DNA from: Ctenosaura bakeri
Lineage: Eukaryota; Chordata; Lepidosauria; Squamata; Iguanidae
Assembly: GCA_948474755.1 (NCBI GenBank)
Contig: CAOLHI010003150.1
Span: 162,559-226,558 of the forward strand
Direction of reading: 5' to 3'
DNA length: 64,000 nucleotides
Shown here: piece after piece, positions 44,697 to 55,744 of the stretch
Layout of the letters: each line of letters begins with the position of its first letter
How positions within the stretch are numbered: position 1 is the stretch's first letter
Program-made: the position numbers and the translations under genes
Notes under the pieces: model-generated
Told to the model about the DNA's origin: nothing
The model's database searches: none
Seen by the model: the letters and a program-made list of their open reading frames with translations, nothing else

Positions 44697-45619
44697 TGTT
44701 ACTGTAGTTTATAATCCGAGCCCAGGGCTTACTAAATATAATTTGATATCAAGAGATTGACCATTCCAAACTGTTCCTCTCCAAGTGCTTGCGAGGCCCC
44801 CAGACAAGCATGCACACAGACACGGCCAAACTAGCTGAAAAATACAAGATAAATCCAGGTAGGCCAGTAATTTACCGGAATGCAGCTTCAGGAGACCTCC
44901 AGGCAAGTACAACTTGAACCTACATTAAGTATGCACACAGCATACAAAAGATTCTCTGCCCCGAACAGGCAGCTTGACGAGATTAGCACTTCTGAATAGC
45001 CAACTGTCAAGCACTCCCTATTTGCATACTGTCTGCACTATTGGCAGTGCTGTCAAAGTCCAATCATGCTAAATACTGACCTTTCAGAGGCTTTGTCTCC
45101 AACTTGAAACCCCTTGTTTTCCCTGGGAACAGACTACCCTACAGGCACATTTTCCCCTATAAGAACCCTTGGTTTTGAGCGCTTCCTCAGATCACTCGGA
45201 TCACTCCTGGCTTCCATTCCACCTTGCTGCCACTCCGTTTGCTGAGCCTTCCCCTCAGCTTCCACGTGCTCAGAATCTCCGCTCCAACTGACTTTCTTCT
45301 GACTACCCAGGCCACAGGACATTTCCCCTGAAAAATCCCTCTTAAAATCCTCTATCGAGTCTCCTACCTTTTTCTTCGTAGGTCTGTGTGAGTGAATGCA
45401 TACGTGTGCATTGACTGTCTTTTTAAATAAAGAAAACAATTATAATTTACTCCTGCTTGGTTTGTGATTCGGCCTGACCCCGTAAACATTGGGTTCAAGA
45501 TCTCGCTACGTTGCCCTGCCTCTTGCATTGCTTTAGCTTGTGCTCTGGCTAATTCCCATTCCCCATTATTTGGAGCACATTGAGGTGTCCCCCAAGGGAC
45601 CCCAGAAATCAGGGTAACA
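44697..45619 (+). mobile_element. Solo LTR, 923 bp, sense
   Basis: TGTTACTGTAG to CAGGGTAACA, with an exact 4-bp duplication GATG at 44693-44696 and 45620-45623. TATAAG box at 45158-45163 and AATAAA at 45426-45431, so U3, R and U5 read left to right. It is the most diverged complete copy. The minus-strand 101-codon frame at 45134-45439 lies wholly in the LTR and is not a gene. Confidence 0.85.
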
Positions 45620-45624
45620 GATGG

Positions 45625-46869
45625 TTCATCTAGGGAGGGGAAAGTATTAAGAACACCTTCTCTGCAGAAACTTTGTTGTTACCAAGTGTCCAAACACTAT
45701 AGTAATCAAATACATTTGAATCTAATTGATGATCTAATTAATGTTTATAGGCTTAAGGTTTTGAGGTATTGAGTGAAAATTTATCCCCTCCCTTTTGCTT
45801 TGGATGTCTGCCTGACAGACAGCCATTTGATACTTGTAGCCATTGATCCACGTTAGAAACATCTTCATCTGTTGCATAATTTTCTCTCATGGAATTTGCA
45901 AGGTAAAGGAGAAGTGACAGCTGGTGATATCTAGCTCACTGTGGTAATAAATCTGTTCTGGGTTTTAGTTTTAACTCAGAAGAACTACACAGGGCTCTGA
46001 ACCCTATCTCCCAGATAGTTTCAACACCATGGATAGATCTTTCAAATTTGAGACTAAAACCTGGAGCAAATTCACCACCCCACTGGCATGGGAACCAACA
46101 ATTACCACTGTAGATTACTACTGGAAGGCAGTCTGTTTGAAGCAAGGAAGACCTACTTAGTGGCTTAACAACCTACCATATTTAGTAGGTTTCATGGAGA
46201 AACAGTTGGACGTATCCTGGTCACTGTTGCTGGTCATGGGTTGGATCTCCCTCCTGATCAGTGTGGAACTGGGTGTTGAATTAATCCTATACCTGTGGGA
46301 GAGTGGACTGTGAAGAGTAAAGGGAGATGTTCAGAAGCAGTTATGAATAAATAACAGCCAGAACACCATGGGATGGTTCTCCCATTAGGGAAAGTGAGGT
46401 GGACACCTCATGTGACAGCTGGTGGGATGTAGAATCAAGGAGCTAAGTTAGTCTGATGTTTTTAGGTGTTGGTGGAGGATGATCTCCCATCACCCAGGTT
46501 AAAGAAAGAAACAATTTTTGGTTTAATTGGCTTTTGTACATTTAATGGGAGCTTTCTATTTCAGGCAGTAAATTATCTTGGGTCAGGCACTGCACAGAAA
46601 GCCTAGATCTGGAGGCAAATTTGGGAGTTGGAAGTAGGTGAGAGAAAAGAGTGAATGGTTCCACCTGGATGCTCAGCCAAGATAGTGCCTCATCCTTTTT
46701 ATCATGTGTGCTGAAGGCAAGGAGAAACTGCAGTAACCGTGAGTTACTTTCCCCCTCTTCCAGGATGCACTGAAACTCTGTAGTTATTCTCTGTTCATTT
46801 TCAGCTAAATATGCTCTTGACTCTAGCAACAGAACATCAGAATTGGCACTCTGTGGCATTCACATTATT
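45625..46869. other. Unassigned sequence
   Basis: No gene. The minus-strand frame at 46542-46859 (105 codons) lacks any domain I know. Confidence 0.4.
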
Positions 46870-47350
46870 TACTCATTACAGAATTATAGAATTTCCATGA
46901 TACTAATAATAACAACAACCCCAATTTAGATACAACCCAAACACAGGTGTTTAAACTTGTGCACTCATGTCAGATCTTTAGCAATCTAATTAGCAATCAC
47001 CACTGCGTAAGAACTCATCTCAGCCTGAGAAGTCACACAGGATGATACTAGTTGGGAATGCACAAAAATTTAACATCTCCAATAAATGTTTCATTCCAGT
47101 CTAGTAATTGTTTCATACAGGAGCAGGAAGGAGGTTAATATTTCTACTGGAGGAAGGGAAGGGGGAGCTATTAACGTAAGCACCATTGTTGTCCTCAGTA
47201 GCAATAGAAAACAATTGTTTTCCATTTTCTTTATAGCATCTTCTTACATTTTTAACACTATGATCATGTCTCCTGCATAATGTTCTATATTCAGAAAGCT
47301 AAACTCACCCAATTCTATCAATCTTCCTTTGCACACTGACCTTATTATGA
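46870..47350 (-). repeat. Ancient CR1/L3-like fragment, reversed
   Basis: It starts with 'acagaattatagaatttcc' (CR1 tail reversed). 'atagcatcttcttacatttt', 'tgatcatgtctcctgcataa' and 'agaaagctaaactcaccca' match the antisense CR1 plan seen at 10398. Middle portions are unrecognisable. Confidence 0.4.
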
Positions 47351-48201
47351 CATTGTTTACTTTACAGTTCTCGAACTCAATAAGCATTTTTTGGGGGATA
47401 TCTTTTAAAGTGGCAATGATTGAAATCCTGTTTGTAAACCAATTAGAGTAGACTCCATGCATGTGTTTGTGTATGGGGAAGCAGGTGTAAGCAAAACCTA
47501 TGAGCAAAAACAGATACTGTGTGTAGATTAATAACTATGCAGTGATAGGTACTAATTAATTAAACTGAAGTAAGTTATCAATTAAATTAGAAAATTTCCA
47601 ATGTAAATGGACACCTTGCTCAAATTTATTTTTAACTCGATCAAGTCAGGATTTCACCTTTAACTTAATTCCAACAGTAATTAATTAATTAGTTAATTGC
47701 GAGACTGTGCTTGAAAGCCAACAAATTTTATCCTTCCCAGTTGGTTCTTTACCTAAAGCTTAGTTTTCCTGGATTTTTAAAAACTTCCCTGTTTCTGCAT
47801 CCCTGTATATATGTATATGTAGATATGTCTGTGCAGTTAAGGTATACTGGCAAAGTCTCAGTTTATATATACATAAAGGTGGTTCATGTGGACAAGAGAA
47901 TACAGAAAGCTCAGCACAGGGACTTGCCACAATAATCTCACATTTCCCCTTCAACCCACAATCAATCTATGTGCTCACATGATACACACACAATAGAACA
48001 CTTTTGTGTAAATGTGTGTCTCTGAAGAGCATATGGGTCCTGCTGGATCACAGTTAGAAGTCTATGTAGTAACCCCCTTTCCTACAAAGGTACTGGGATG
48101 TCCACAAGCTGGACATGAAAGAAAAAATCCTCTCCTCTATTGTTTCAGGCATTCAGTGTCACCCTGCCTCTGAGCTCAGAGGTTTGTAGCCTTATGACTA
48201 G
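47351..48201. other. Unassigned AT-rich sequence
   Basis: Includes repeated TTAATTAATTAGTTAATT words near 47545-47700. No gene. Confidence 0.4.
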
Positions 48202-48623
48202 GACCCTTTCTGCACCTTACCCTCTTCTGGTGCTGGGGTGTAGAGATCGCATGAGCAGCCTCCGTTGAGAGGCTCTTGTGTCCGGGATCCTTTGGCTCCA
48301 CACAAGCCGCCTGCTCATGTGAGAGCCCTGCCTCTTCCCTCCGCAATGCAGCCTGGGACGTTCCCAGGCTGCGCTGGGGCAGGAAGCGTGACTGGCGCAG
48401 CTCTGGAGACTCCGCACGCCAGGTAAGTGTGCACAGGGCCTGGAAGCAATGCGCGATCATGCACCATTTTCAGCTTCTAGCCAAAAATGAAAAGGTGTGT
48501 GATAGGCGCCTGCCCTACCCCTGGAGTGTCGCATGATTGTGAGTGTGTCGTGCAGATCGCTCCTCACAATTGTGTGATGCTCTGGGGGCCTTTTTGCATG
48601 GAAAATGCTGTGCGAAAAGGGCC
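48202..48623 (+). mobile_element. Harbinger-type non-autonomous element, family B
   Basis: A 422-bp element. Left GACCCTTTCTGCACCTTACC, right GTGCGAAAAGGGCC. Exact TAG duplication at 48199-48201 and 48624-48626. The cargo matches 4493-4907. A consensus CAG|GTAAGT donor-like site is at 48420-48428. Confidence 0.85.
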
Positions 48624-48626
48624 TAG

Positions 48627-48846
48627 GTGATTCACATGTAATTGGTTAGTGGTCCATCAAGGAAACATATAAACTAAGAGCCCTGATGGTTTGGGCTGAT
48701 GGTCTCTCTTTTCTGGATTCCTATTTCCCACAGTGGCCATCCAGCCACATATGGAAAGCCCACATGCAAATCACTGACTTTCTGTTATTGCTCTCCTGTT
48801 TTCAGATAGCTAAAATCCTGGAGCAGGGATCTAGGCCTCAAAAGTG
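48627..48846. other. Unassigned sequence
   Basis: Short unassigned spacer. Confidence 0.3.
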
Positions 48847-48929
48847 CTCCCTAAACTGCAAACCCCAGGATTCCATAGGATGTTGAAAGTGGAATAATAG
48901 CATTTTAACAGTCTAGTGTGTAAATGGCC
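48847..48929. mobile_element. Family A MITE, right half only
   Basis: 'ctccctaaactgcaaacccc', 'ggattccataggatgttgaa' and 'tctagtgtgtaaatggcc'. The left arm is absent. Confidence 0.75.
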
Positions 48930-49164
48930 CTAGTCATCCTCACTAGTAACCATTGGCAGCTATGTCATTCAGGGATTTACCTGATCCCCTTCTGAAGCCA
49001 TTGCTCATGCTAAATCTAACATTTAAAACAATGGATTTATACAGACAGAAAAATGACAGATAGACAAATGAAAGATAGACAGCAACTAAAAACATTTTGA
49101 GTGAGAGCAGTCCAGCTAATACATCACTAAACTGAAAATCCTAGTTAGCCATTTATTCTATTAT
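48930..49164. other. Unassigned sequence
   Basis: A (GATA/CAGA)-like imperfect run near 49038-49085. Confidence 0.3.
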
Positions 49165-49360
49165 ATTATACTCTTCATTTCTTCCACAGAGCTTGAGGGA
49201 ATATGCAGTTGTTCTTCTCCCTATCCACTTTATCATCAAAATAACCCTATGTGGTAGGTTTGGTTAAGAGAGAGCAACCTGGCCCAAAAACAACCGGTGA
49301 AGCTTCATGGCTAATCAAAGATTTGAATTTGGGCCTGTCCGGGTTTATTCTATTACATTA
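49165..49360 (-). repeat. MIR/L2-like SINE, reversed
   Basis: 'aataaccctatgtggtaggt', 'agagagagcaacctggccca', 'gaagcttcatggctaatcaa' and 'agatttgaatttgggcctg' follow the order of MIR-like CORE-SINE/L2 antisense sequence. Confidence 0.55.
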
Positions 49361-51257
49361 CTGCTTTAACTCTCGTCATTGCGTCCTATCTCAGTTATCA
49401 GCTCACCCTCATTTCAGACTGTGTCTATCATTTGCATTTGTTTGGAATACAGGTAGCAGATACCAGAGCAAAATACACTTCATGGCTGAAATTCTAGAGC
49501 TCTGTTTATTGAGATAAGTGAGGGGAAGGAACCATCCAAGCGAAGGAAACAATTTGCAATGATAGCTTGATATTTGCGATATTAACACAAATATGCTGAT
49601 AACTTTTTAATAGAATTTTTATATTAGTCTGCTGAAGTAATATTCAACACCAAAACATAGATACAGTTACAACAGTGATTTCAACATAGGTAATTTTAGC
49701 AGGCATGGAAACTGGTGGATTTCTGTATTTTAAAATCTGCATCCATCTTTTAGCTCTCCTGTTAGAAATAAAAAAGGGGTATTGAACAGTCCTTCAATTA
49801 AGCTATAGTCCACTGTCATGAGGCTGGCAAAATAACACAACTGTGAATGCCAAATGCCACGGACAAGTCAATGTCTATTGTTCCCTGCAGCCATTTCTTT
49901 CTTGTACAGCTGGAGCCAGGGAGTTAAATTTGAGCAGCTCTGAGGCTAGAGAAATGCAGTGTACTGGAAGCAGTTTTAATTTCTAGAGGGAAGAAATGGC
50001 GGGGTGGGGGGGAGTAAGTGCAGGTTTCTATTTATATAATGCAGATTTCTTCATGCTGGGGTGTTGAATTGAGCTTACAACCTAAGGCTTCACCTGTGGT
50101 CAATTTGCAAAATGTATCAGGAAACCTCGGCGCTCTGAATATTGTGATTCTCCCTCCCTCTCTCTCTGTTTCTCTCTCTGTGTGTATGTATGTTTGCTTA
50201 TTTAAAAGATATGGACCCTCTTTTGTTATACTCATTGTGTAAAAGAGCTTTGTGAATCGCAAGTAGGGTAGAGAAAAATTTTCCATTTTATTTTGTCCTG
50301 TATTAAATCTCTTTTAAGTTGAATAAATTTTATAAAAAATAGGCGGAAACAAAGTGGTCCCCCATTGCACCTGGCAAATTCAAAGGTTTAAGGTAATCCC
50401 AGCATAGAGGACCATGTTGTCACCACCTGCTAAGTATTTGGTAAAGATGAGGAGCCTCTTATGATTAAAATAAGTGGGAAACCCAAATAATCACTAATAG
50501 ATTCATCTAAGGAGCTAAGTCCTGAGATGAATCTATCAAATTCACTTTCACTCACATTCAGATTTTTTAAATCTGAAATTGTATCTCTTCCAAGTGTTAA
50601 CAACTTTTTCAGTTTTGACAAAGCATTGCTCAGAACAAAGAGAAACAAAAATTCTTAACAAACTGTACTTGTGAAACATCCAAAGTCAGAGGCACTCCAG
50701 TGGCCTTGCTCAGTTTGGAATTAACTAGTTGATTTTGACTAGTTAATCCAATGATTCACTGATTTTTCCCCCCGAAAGAGTTCATCTGGCTTTGTAGATT
50801 TCCAAATTAATACTGAAGGTAGAAACATGTTTTAGTGAGTTAGGTCATTAGAATTTTTTAGAATTTGTTAAGGTGCACACCTCTCTATCACATTCAGTAA
50901 AACAGGAAAGCCTACTGCCTCAGAAGAAGAAATATTGGCAGGTAGGTGTCATTTAGTTCTCTTGTTAAGCAGATCAATCCAGCAATTTCTTTGCGAAGAC
51001 AGCAGGGATGAAGGAGCAGAAGAAAAAGAGCCTTCTGGAACCCAGTTTGTGGTGCAGAAAAACAGCTAAGTTTGGGAACAATTAAAAAAGAAGAATGCAA
51101 AAGGAAAAAAGGGGAAGGGAAATATTGGAAGGACAGTGTTTGGAGCTGGGAGGGGACTGTGACTTTAACTTACCCTCTTTTATTCAACAACTTCTCCATT
51201 TTTATATGTTATGTTCTGGATTGGTGTGTATTCTATGTTGTAGTACATGTGGGGGCT
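49361..51257. other. Unassigned sequence
   Basis: A (TC)n-rich run lies at 50152-50181. No gene. The rest is unique-looking and AT-rich. Confidence 0.4.
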
Positions 51258-51306
51258 TCCCAATCACTTGTTGACTTATGGTGACACCATACATTTCATA
51301 GTTTTC
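51258..51306 (-). repeat. SINE tail fragment, reversed
   Basis: 'cacttgttgacttatggtga' and 'atttcatagttttctta' are the reversed 3' half of the lizard-type SINE, cut at 51306 by a Harbinger-type end. Confidence 0.6.
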
Positions 51307-51309
51307 TTA

Positions 51310-51430
51310 GGCCCTTTCTGCAGGAGACTCCCACCCCTGCATGGGGACGGCAGAGGAGTGGGACTGTGGTGATGCTTCTGCATGATGTCATTGTGGTCCT
51401 GTCTTTCTCCTGTTGCCGCGTATCATGGTC
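51310..51430. mobile_element. Harbinger-type element, left end only
   Basis: GGCCCTTTCTGCAGGAGAC after TTA (51307-51309), then a GC-rich interior ('gcatggggacggcagaggag', 'gcttctgcatgatgtcattg') unlike families A-D. The right end was not found. The CR1 copy follows directly. Confidence 0.5.
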
Positions 51431-51431
51431 A

Positions 51432-52451
51432 TGGATTAAAACAGGGGTTAGACATTGCTACTGTTAGGTGGATTTGTAACTGGTTGACCAACGGAAGCCA
51501 AAGGGTGCTCAGAAATGGCTCCTATTCATCCTGGAACAAAATGACTAGTGGAGCCTGTGCTATTGAACAGCTTTATCAATAATTTGGATAAGGGAATAGA
51601 GGACCTTCTTATCAAATTTGCAGATGACACCAAATTGGGAGGGGTAGCTAACACCCCATGGGGTCAGAATCAGAAGTCAAAATGATTAGTGAGTTAAGCC
51701 GAAACTAACAAAATGAATTTCAATAGCGAGAAATATAAGGTGCTATACCTGGGGGAATAACATCACAGATATAAGATCGGAGACATCCGACTTGACCACA
51801 GTACATGTGAAAAGGATCTAGGTGTCTTAGTAGACCGCAAGCTGAACATGAGTCACCACTGTGATGCGGCAGCTAAAAAAGCCAATGCGATTCTGGACTG
51901 CATCAATGGGAGTATAGTGTTTAGGTCAAGGAAAGTGATGGTACCACTCTGTTCTGCTTTGTTCAGAGTGCATATTGAATACTGTGTCTAGTTCTGGGCA
52001 CCACTGTTCAGGAATGATATTGACAAACTGGAACAGGTCCAGAGGTGACCAAAATGGTAGAAGGTCTAGAAACCATGTCTTATGTGGAGAGGATTAGGAG
52101 CTGGGTATGTTTAGCCTGGAAAGAGAAGGTTGAGAGGTGACATGATAACTGTGTTTAAATATTTGGAGGGATATCATATGGAGGATTGAGCAAACTTGTT
52201 TCTGCTGCTCTAGAGACTACGACATGGTGCAACGGCTTCAAACTTCAGAAAAGAGATTCTTTCTAAACATTAGGAAGGACTTCAGTAAGAGCAGTTTGTT
52301 AGTGGGTTACGCTGCCTGGAAATGTGGTGGGGTTTCCTTCTTTGGGAGTTTTTAAACAAAGGCTTAATGGCCACCTGTTGGGAATGCTTTGATGGCATAT
52401 TCCTGCATGGCAGGGAGTTGGATCCTTCGTCCTTGGGGTCTCTTCCAACTC
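51432..52451 (+). mobile_element. CR1-like LINE, 5'-truncated, defective
   Basis: The last third of the CR1 reverse transcriptase and 3' UTR. 51617-51643 reads FADDTKLGG, so the catalytic motif is intact here, unlike the copy at 36145. Upstream is a WICNWLTNGSQRV-like segment (51465-51515). Downstream segments include 'aaaggatctaggtgtcttag' and 'ctgaacatgagtcaccactg'. Frameshifts and a deletion near 51555 prevent a continuous frame. The tail stops at 'cttccaactcta', where the family A MITE begins. Confidence 0.85.
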
Positions 52452-52454
52452 TAT

Positions 52455-52634
52455 GGCCATTTCTGCACTAGCTTGTTATAACGCTATGATTCCACTTTCA
52501 ATATCCTATGGGATCCTGGGGTTTGCAGTTTCGGGAGGGGCTGGCCGGCCCCTCCCGAAACTGCAAACCCCAGGATGCCAGAGGATGTTGAAAGTGGAAT
52601 CATAGCGCTATAACAAGCTAGTGCGGAAATGGCC
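52455..52634. mobile_element. Harbinger-type MITE, family A, near-perfect palindrome
   Basis: A 180-bp element with no unpaired spacer. The arms run GGCCATTTCTGCACTAGC to a centre of CTGGCC|GGCCCCTCC and back to GTGCGGAAATGGCC. By eye the two arms differ at about five positions, mostly transition-type. Flanks TAT and CAA do not match. Probably the youngest family A copy in the window. Confidence 0.9.
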
Positions 52635-52639
52635 CAAGA

Positions 52640-54106
52640 TTTCTTGAGGCAAATGATTTCAGTTATTAGTGTTTCTGCTAGTGAATTAATGTTGCTATTT
52701 CTAGCATTTAACATTATCAAATTGATTTTTGAACGTGACATTCTAAGCTGTGGCTATGCTGCCTGGGAGATTCTGAGAGTTGTAATACAAAAAGCAACAT
52801 GTCCAGTCTCTGGTCTGCCATGCTAATAAAGCTAATGGAGGTTCTGGTGATACAATTTGAAGGTGATGCTAATGATATAACCCTGTACAGGTAAGGCAAG
52901 ATCATATTAAACTGTCACTGACAAGTTCAGCCAGGATGACTTTTACATGAATATTCCTTTTACATCAGCCAAATACCTTGCACTTATATAGTTTGTACGG
53001 TATCTCTTTTCATTCTTGAAGAGGCTGAATTGGGTCACCTTGTGAACTCCTGATGCAAGCCCTATAAAGAATACAAGTGTCTTCTAAACCATAACATCAA
53101 TCCATTCTGGAACACGGCCATCTAACATTTAAATGTGTGTAATTTGAAATGTTTTTTAAATGTCATTCCCCCCCCCACTGGTATATTTTAAGAGCAGAAA
53201 CAGCCTGACTGAATTAAACTTGGAACATTTCGTTTTGTCTAATGGCTCTGGTGCTGCCAATAAGAAGAGAATTGAGACAGACAAAAAGTACTCTGAGTCT
53301 TTAGCAACACCCTGGGCCCATTGTCATTTAAAGAGCCATGGTTAAGCTGATTAAGCCTCCCTGGTCACAAAGGGGCAGGAAAAGGATATTTCCAACCCCA
53401 AATTTTGTTGGAAAATCACTATTCCCTTTGCTTCTCCCCCATCCTCCATGCACCACTTAATCAGAAAAAAATTAGCAAATATGATTAACACTGCATCTAT
53501 TCATTCTGCATTTTAGCTTTAGCAGACAAACTATCTAGGGGTTCACATATCAATGTCACAGACTACGCTGCTGCCTCTTTCCTTGACGAACTGGTGAGAG
53601 GAAAGCCATTGATGAAACGTGCAAAATCAGGCTACCTTTCCCTGCGTGGTACCTCTGTATAAGAAGATTTTCTACCAGCCTTCAAAGAAGGCTATTTGCA
53701 TATTTATTGCCTTCATATTTGTATTCCTCGCTTTTATTTACTACCCTGACTATTTTATTTCCACTTTATCATAATGCTCCTTAAGCACAGTTGCTTCATG
53801 CTTAGATGAAGGAACTGGGAAAAATTTTTTTTTTCCATCCTATGCTGTTGTTCCTTGTCAGCATTTGTGTCTGTACTTTTGGAATCAGCCGTAAAGATAC
53901 GTGCTTCCAACAGTCTTGACTGATTCAATTCCCAGTTTTTTTGTTTTGTTTTGTTTTGCTCTGCTTTTTGTGTTGCCTTCCAGAATCTGCAGCTCAACAG
54001 TGACAAACAATTAAAAGAGAGGGCAATGATGGCAAGCTGGGGTGACAGGGTCCAGAGTGATTTACTGAACTTTTCTGTGACCTGGAGCCCATCTGTTCTT
54101 GTCACT
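52640..54106. other. Repeat-poor unassigned sequence
   Basis: No gene. 53160-53350 is unique-looking. A (TTTTG)n run is at 53938-53958. The minus-strand frame at 53755-54105 has no domain. Confidence 0.4.
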
Positions 54107-54165
54107 CACCATTGGTCATGCTGGCTGCGGTTAATGGAAGTTGCAGTTCAATACATTTAGAGAGC
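54107..54165. mobile_element. Possible short hAT-like MITE fragment
   Basis: 'accattggtcatgctggctg' with 'atggaagttgcagttcaa' resembles one arm of the 13335/37076 family. Confidence 0.3.
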
Positions 54166-54300
54166 ACTGAGTTAGGCTCTAATGTTGTAAGTTTTAACAG
54201 AAGGATATTATTCAATTATGCACTGTAAAGGCTTGGAACTGGGTCCAAGTAACTATGAGAAGAAGTAGAATTACAATCTGGGTTCTTCTGCAAAGACAGA

Positions 54301-54704
54301 GGCCCTTTCCACACCTTACCTTCTTCTGGCACTGGGGGGGATTGCATGAGCAGCCTACGGCAAGAGGCTCTCGTGTCCAGGGTCTTTCGGCTCCACACGA
54401 GCTGCCTGCTTAGGCGAGATCCCCGCCTCTTCCTTCTGCAGTGAAGCCAGGGAGTTTCCCAGGCTGCATTGGGGCAGGAAGCGTGACTGGAGTGGCTCCA
54501 GACGCTCTGCACGCCAGGGGACCAGGAGCAATGCGCGATCATGCACCATTTTCGGCTTCTAGCCAAAAATGAAAAGGTGCACGATTGGTGCTTGCCCTAC
54601 TCTGGAGCGTCATGCGATTGTGAGTGTGTCATGCAGATCGCTCCTCACAATTGTGTGATGCTCCAGGCGCCCTTTCACATGGAAAATGCTGTGCGAAAAG
54701 GGCC
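54301..54704 (+). mobile_element. Harbinger-type non-autonomous element, family B
   Basis: A 404-bp element. Left GGCCCTTTCCACACCTTACC, right GTGCGAAAAGGGCC. Flanks AGA and TTA do not match, so the target duplication is lost. Cargo closely matches 48202-48623, but the region of the CAG|GTAAGT site is deleted. Confidence 0.8.
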
Positions 54705-54707
54705 TTA

Positions 54708-55570
54708 TTCCAGTCTTCGCATGCTGATACAATGACCTATCTGGACTCACACAATGATCAACAATGCAGGGGAGGGTAAGACTTTGATACCTTCTGCAGG
54801 AGAGACCAGGTTGGTTTACTTCTGGAATAGGGTCCCAGTATGCTGTGTGGGATGGGAGAGGAATCAGAGGCCATTTAAGATGACTGCCCCTTCAGATGCC
54901 TTTCTTGTCCCTTGTCCATGACAGGTAGTGGAGGGAATAACATAGGCTTTGATGATCACCTTTGGTATCCTTTTGATGTTGGATAGGACTCTGAAGCTTC
55001 CCCTTTTGTAGGGTTCTGAGGCCTGAGGATTTGAAGAAGGAGGTTACCCTTGAGGCTGCTCTGGAATCCAGGCACTCACTTATAGAGTTCTGGGGCTTGG
55101 TTGGGAGTCCCCTCGATTACCTTCCAATTATGGCTGGCCAGGGAGCAACCAAAAGTATTTTGGATGACCCTTGGAGTTCAACTGTTCCGCCCAAGGAAAC
55201 CTGGAGAGATTGTCACAGAGAGGACACCTGGGCCTCAGCTGGACTGCATTAGGTTGCTTTCCCCTCTTGCTTCATTTCCAGGCCAATGTGACTTAAATGG
55301 GTTGGGTCAAATAACGTCAGCCTTATTTAATCCAGTCTTCTGTGTCTGGTCTCATTATTCCATGGTAGTTATAAAATCTATATAGGTACAACTGATTCTA
55401 TTTCTGATTCAGTTCATTATCAAAGTCCTAGAGAAAACATAGACAGGAATCTTGTTGGAGATATATGTCAAGTTATGCCTGTATACGTCTTTTAATAGTC
55501 ATTACGGACAAGTATTCATCAACTCCCTCTGCATCAGCACCTCATACGCTTTAGCTACTCATCTGATACT
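54708..55570. other. Unassigned sequence
   Basis: No supported gene. Frames at 55031-55385 overlap without a domain. Confidence 0.35.
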
Positions 55571-55573
55571 AAA

Positions 55574-55741
55574 GCCATTTCCTCATTAGACTGTTATAGC
55601 ACTATTATTCCACTTTCAACATCCTATGGAATCCCGAGGTATGCAGTTTTGGGAAGGGCCACCCAAACTGCAAACCCCAGGACTCCATAGGATGTTGAAA
55701 GTGGAATAATAGCACTATAACAGTCCAGTGTGGAAATGGCC
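55574..55741. mobile_element. Harbinger-type MITE, family A, short spacer
   Basis: A 168-bp element. Left AGCCATTTCCTCATTAGACT, right CAGTGTGGAAATGGCC. Exact TAA duplication at 55571-55573 and 55742-55744. Centre 'ttttgggaagggccaccc'. Confidence 0.9.
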
Positions 55742-55744
55742 TAA

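Noticed and set aside
45134..45439. 101-codon minus-strand frame
   Set aside because: It lies inside the solo LTR and is antisense to it.
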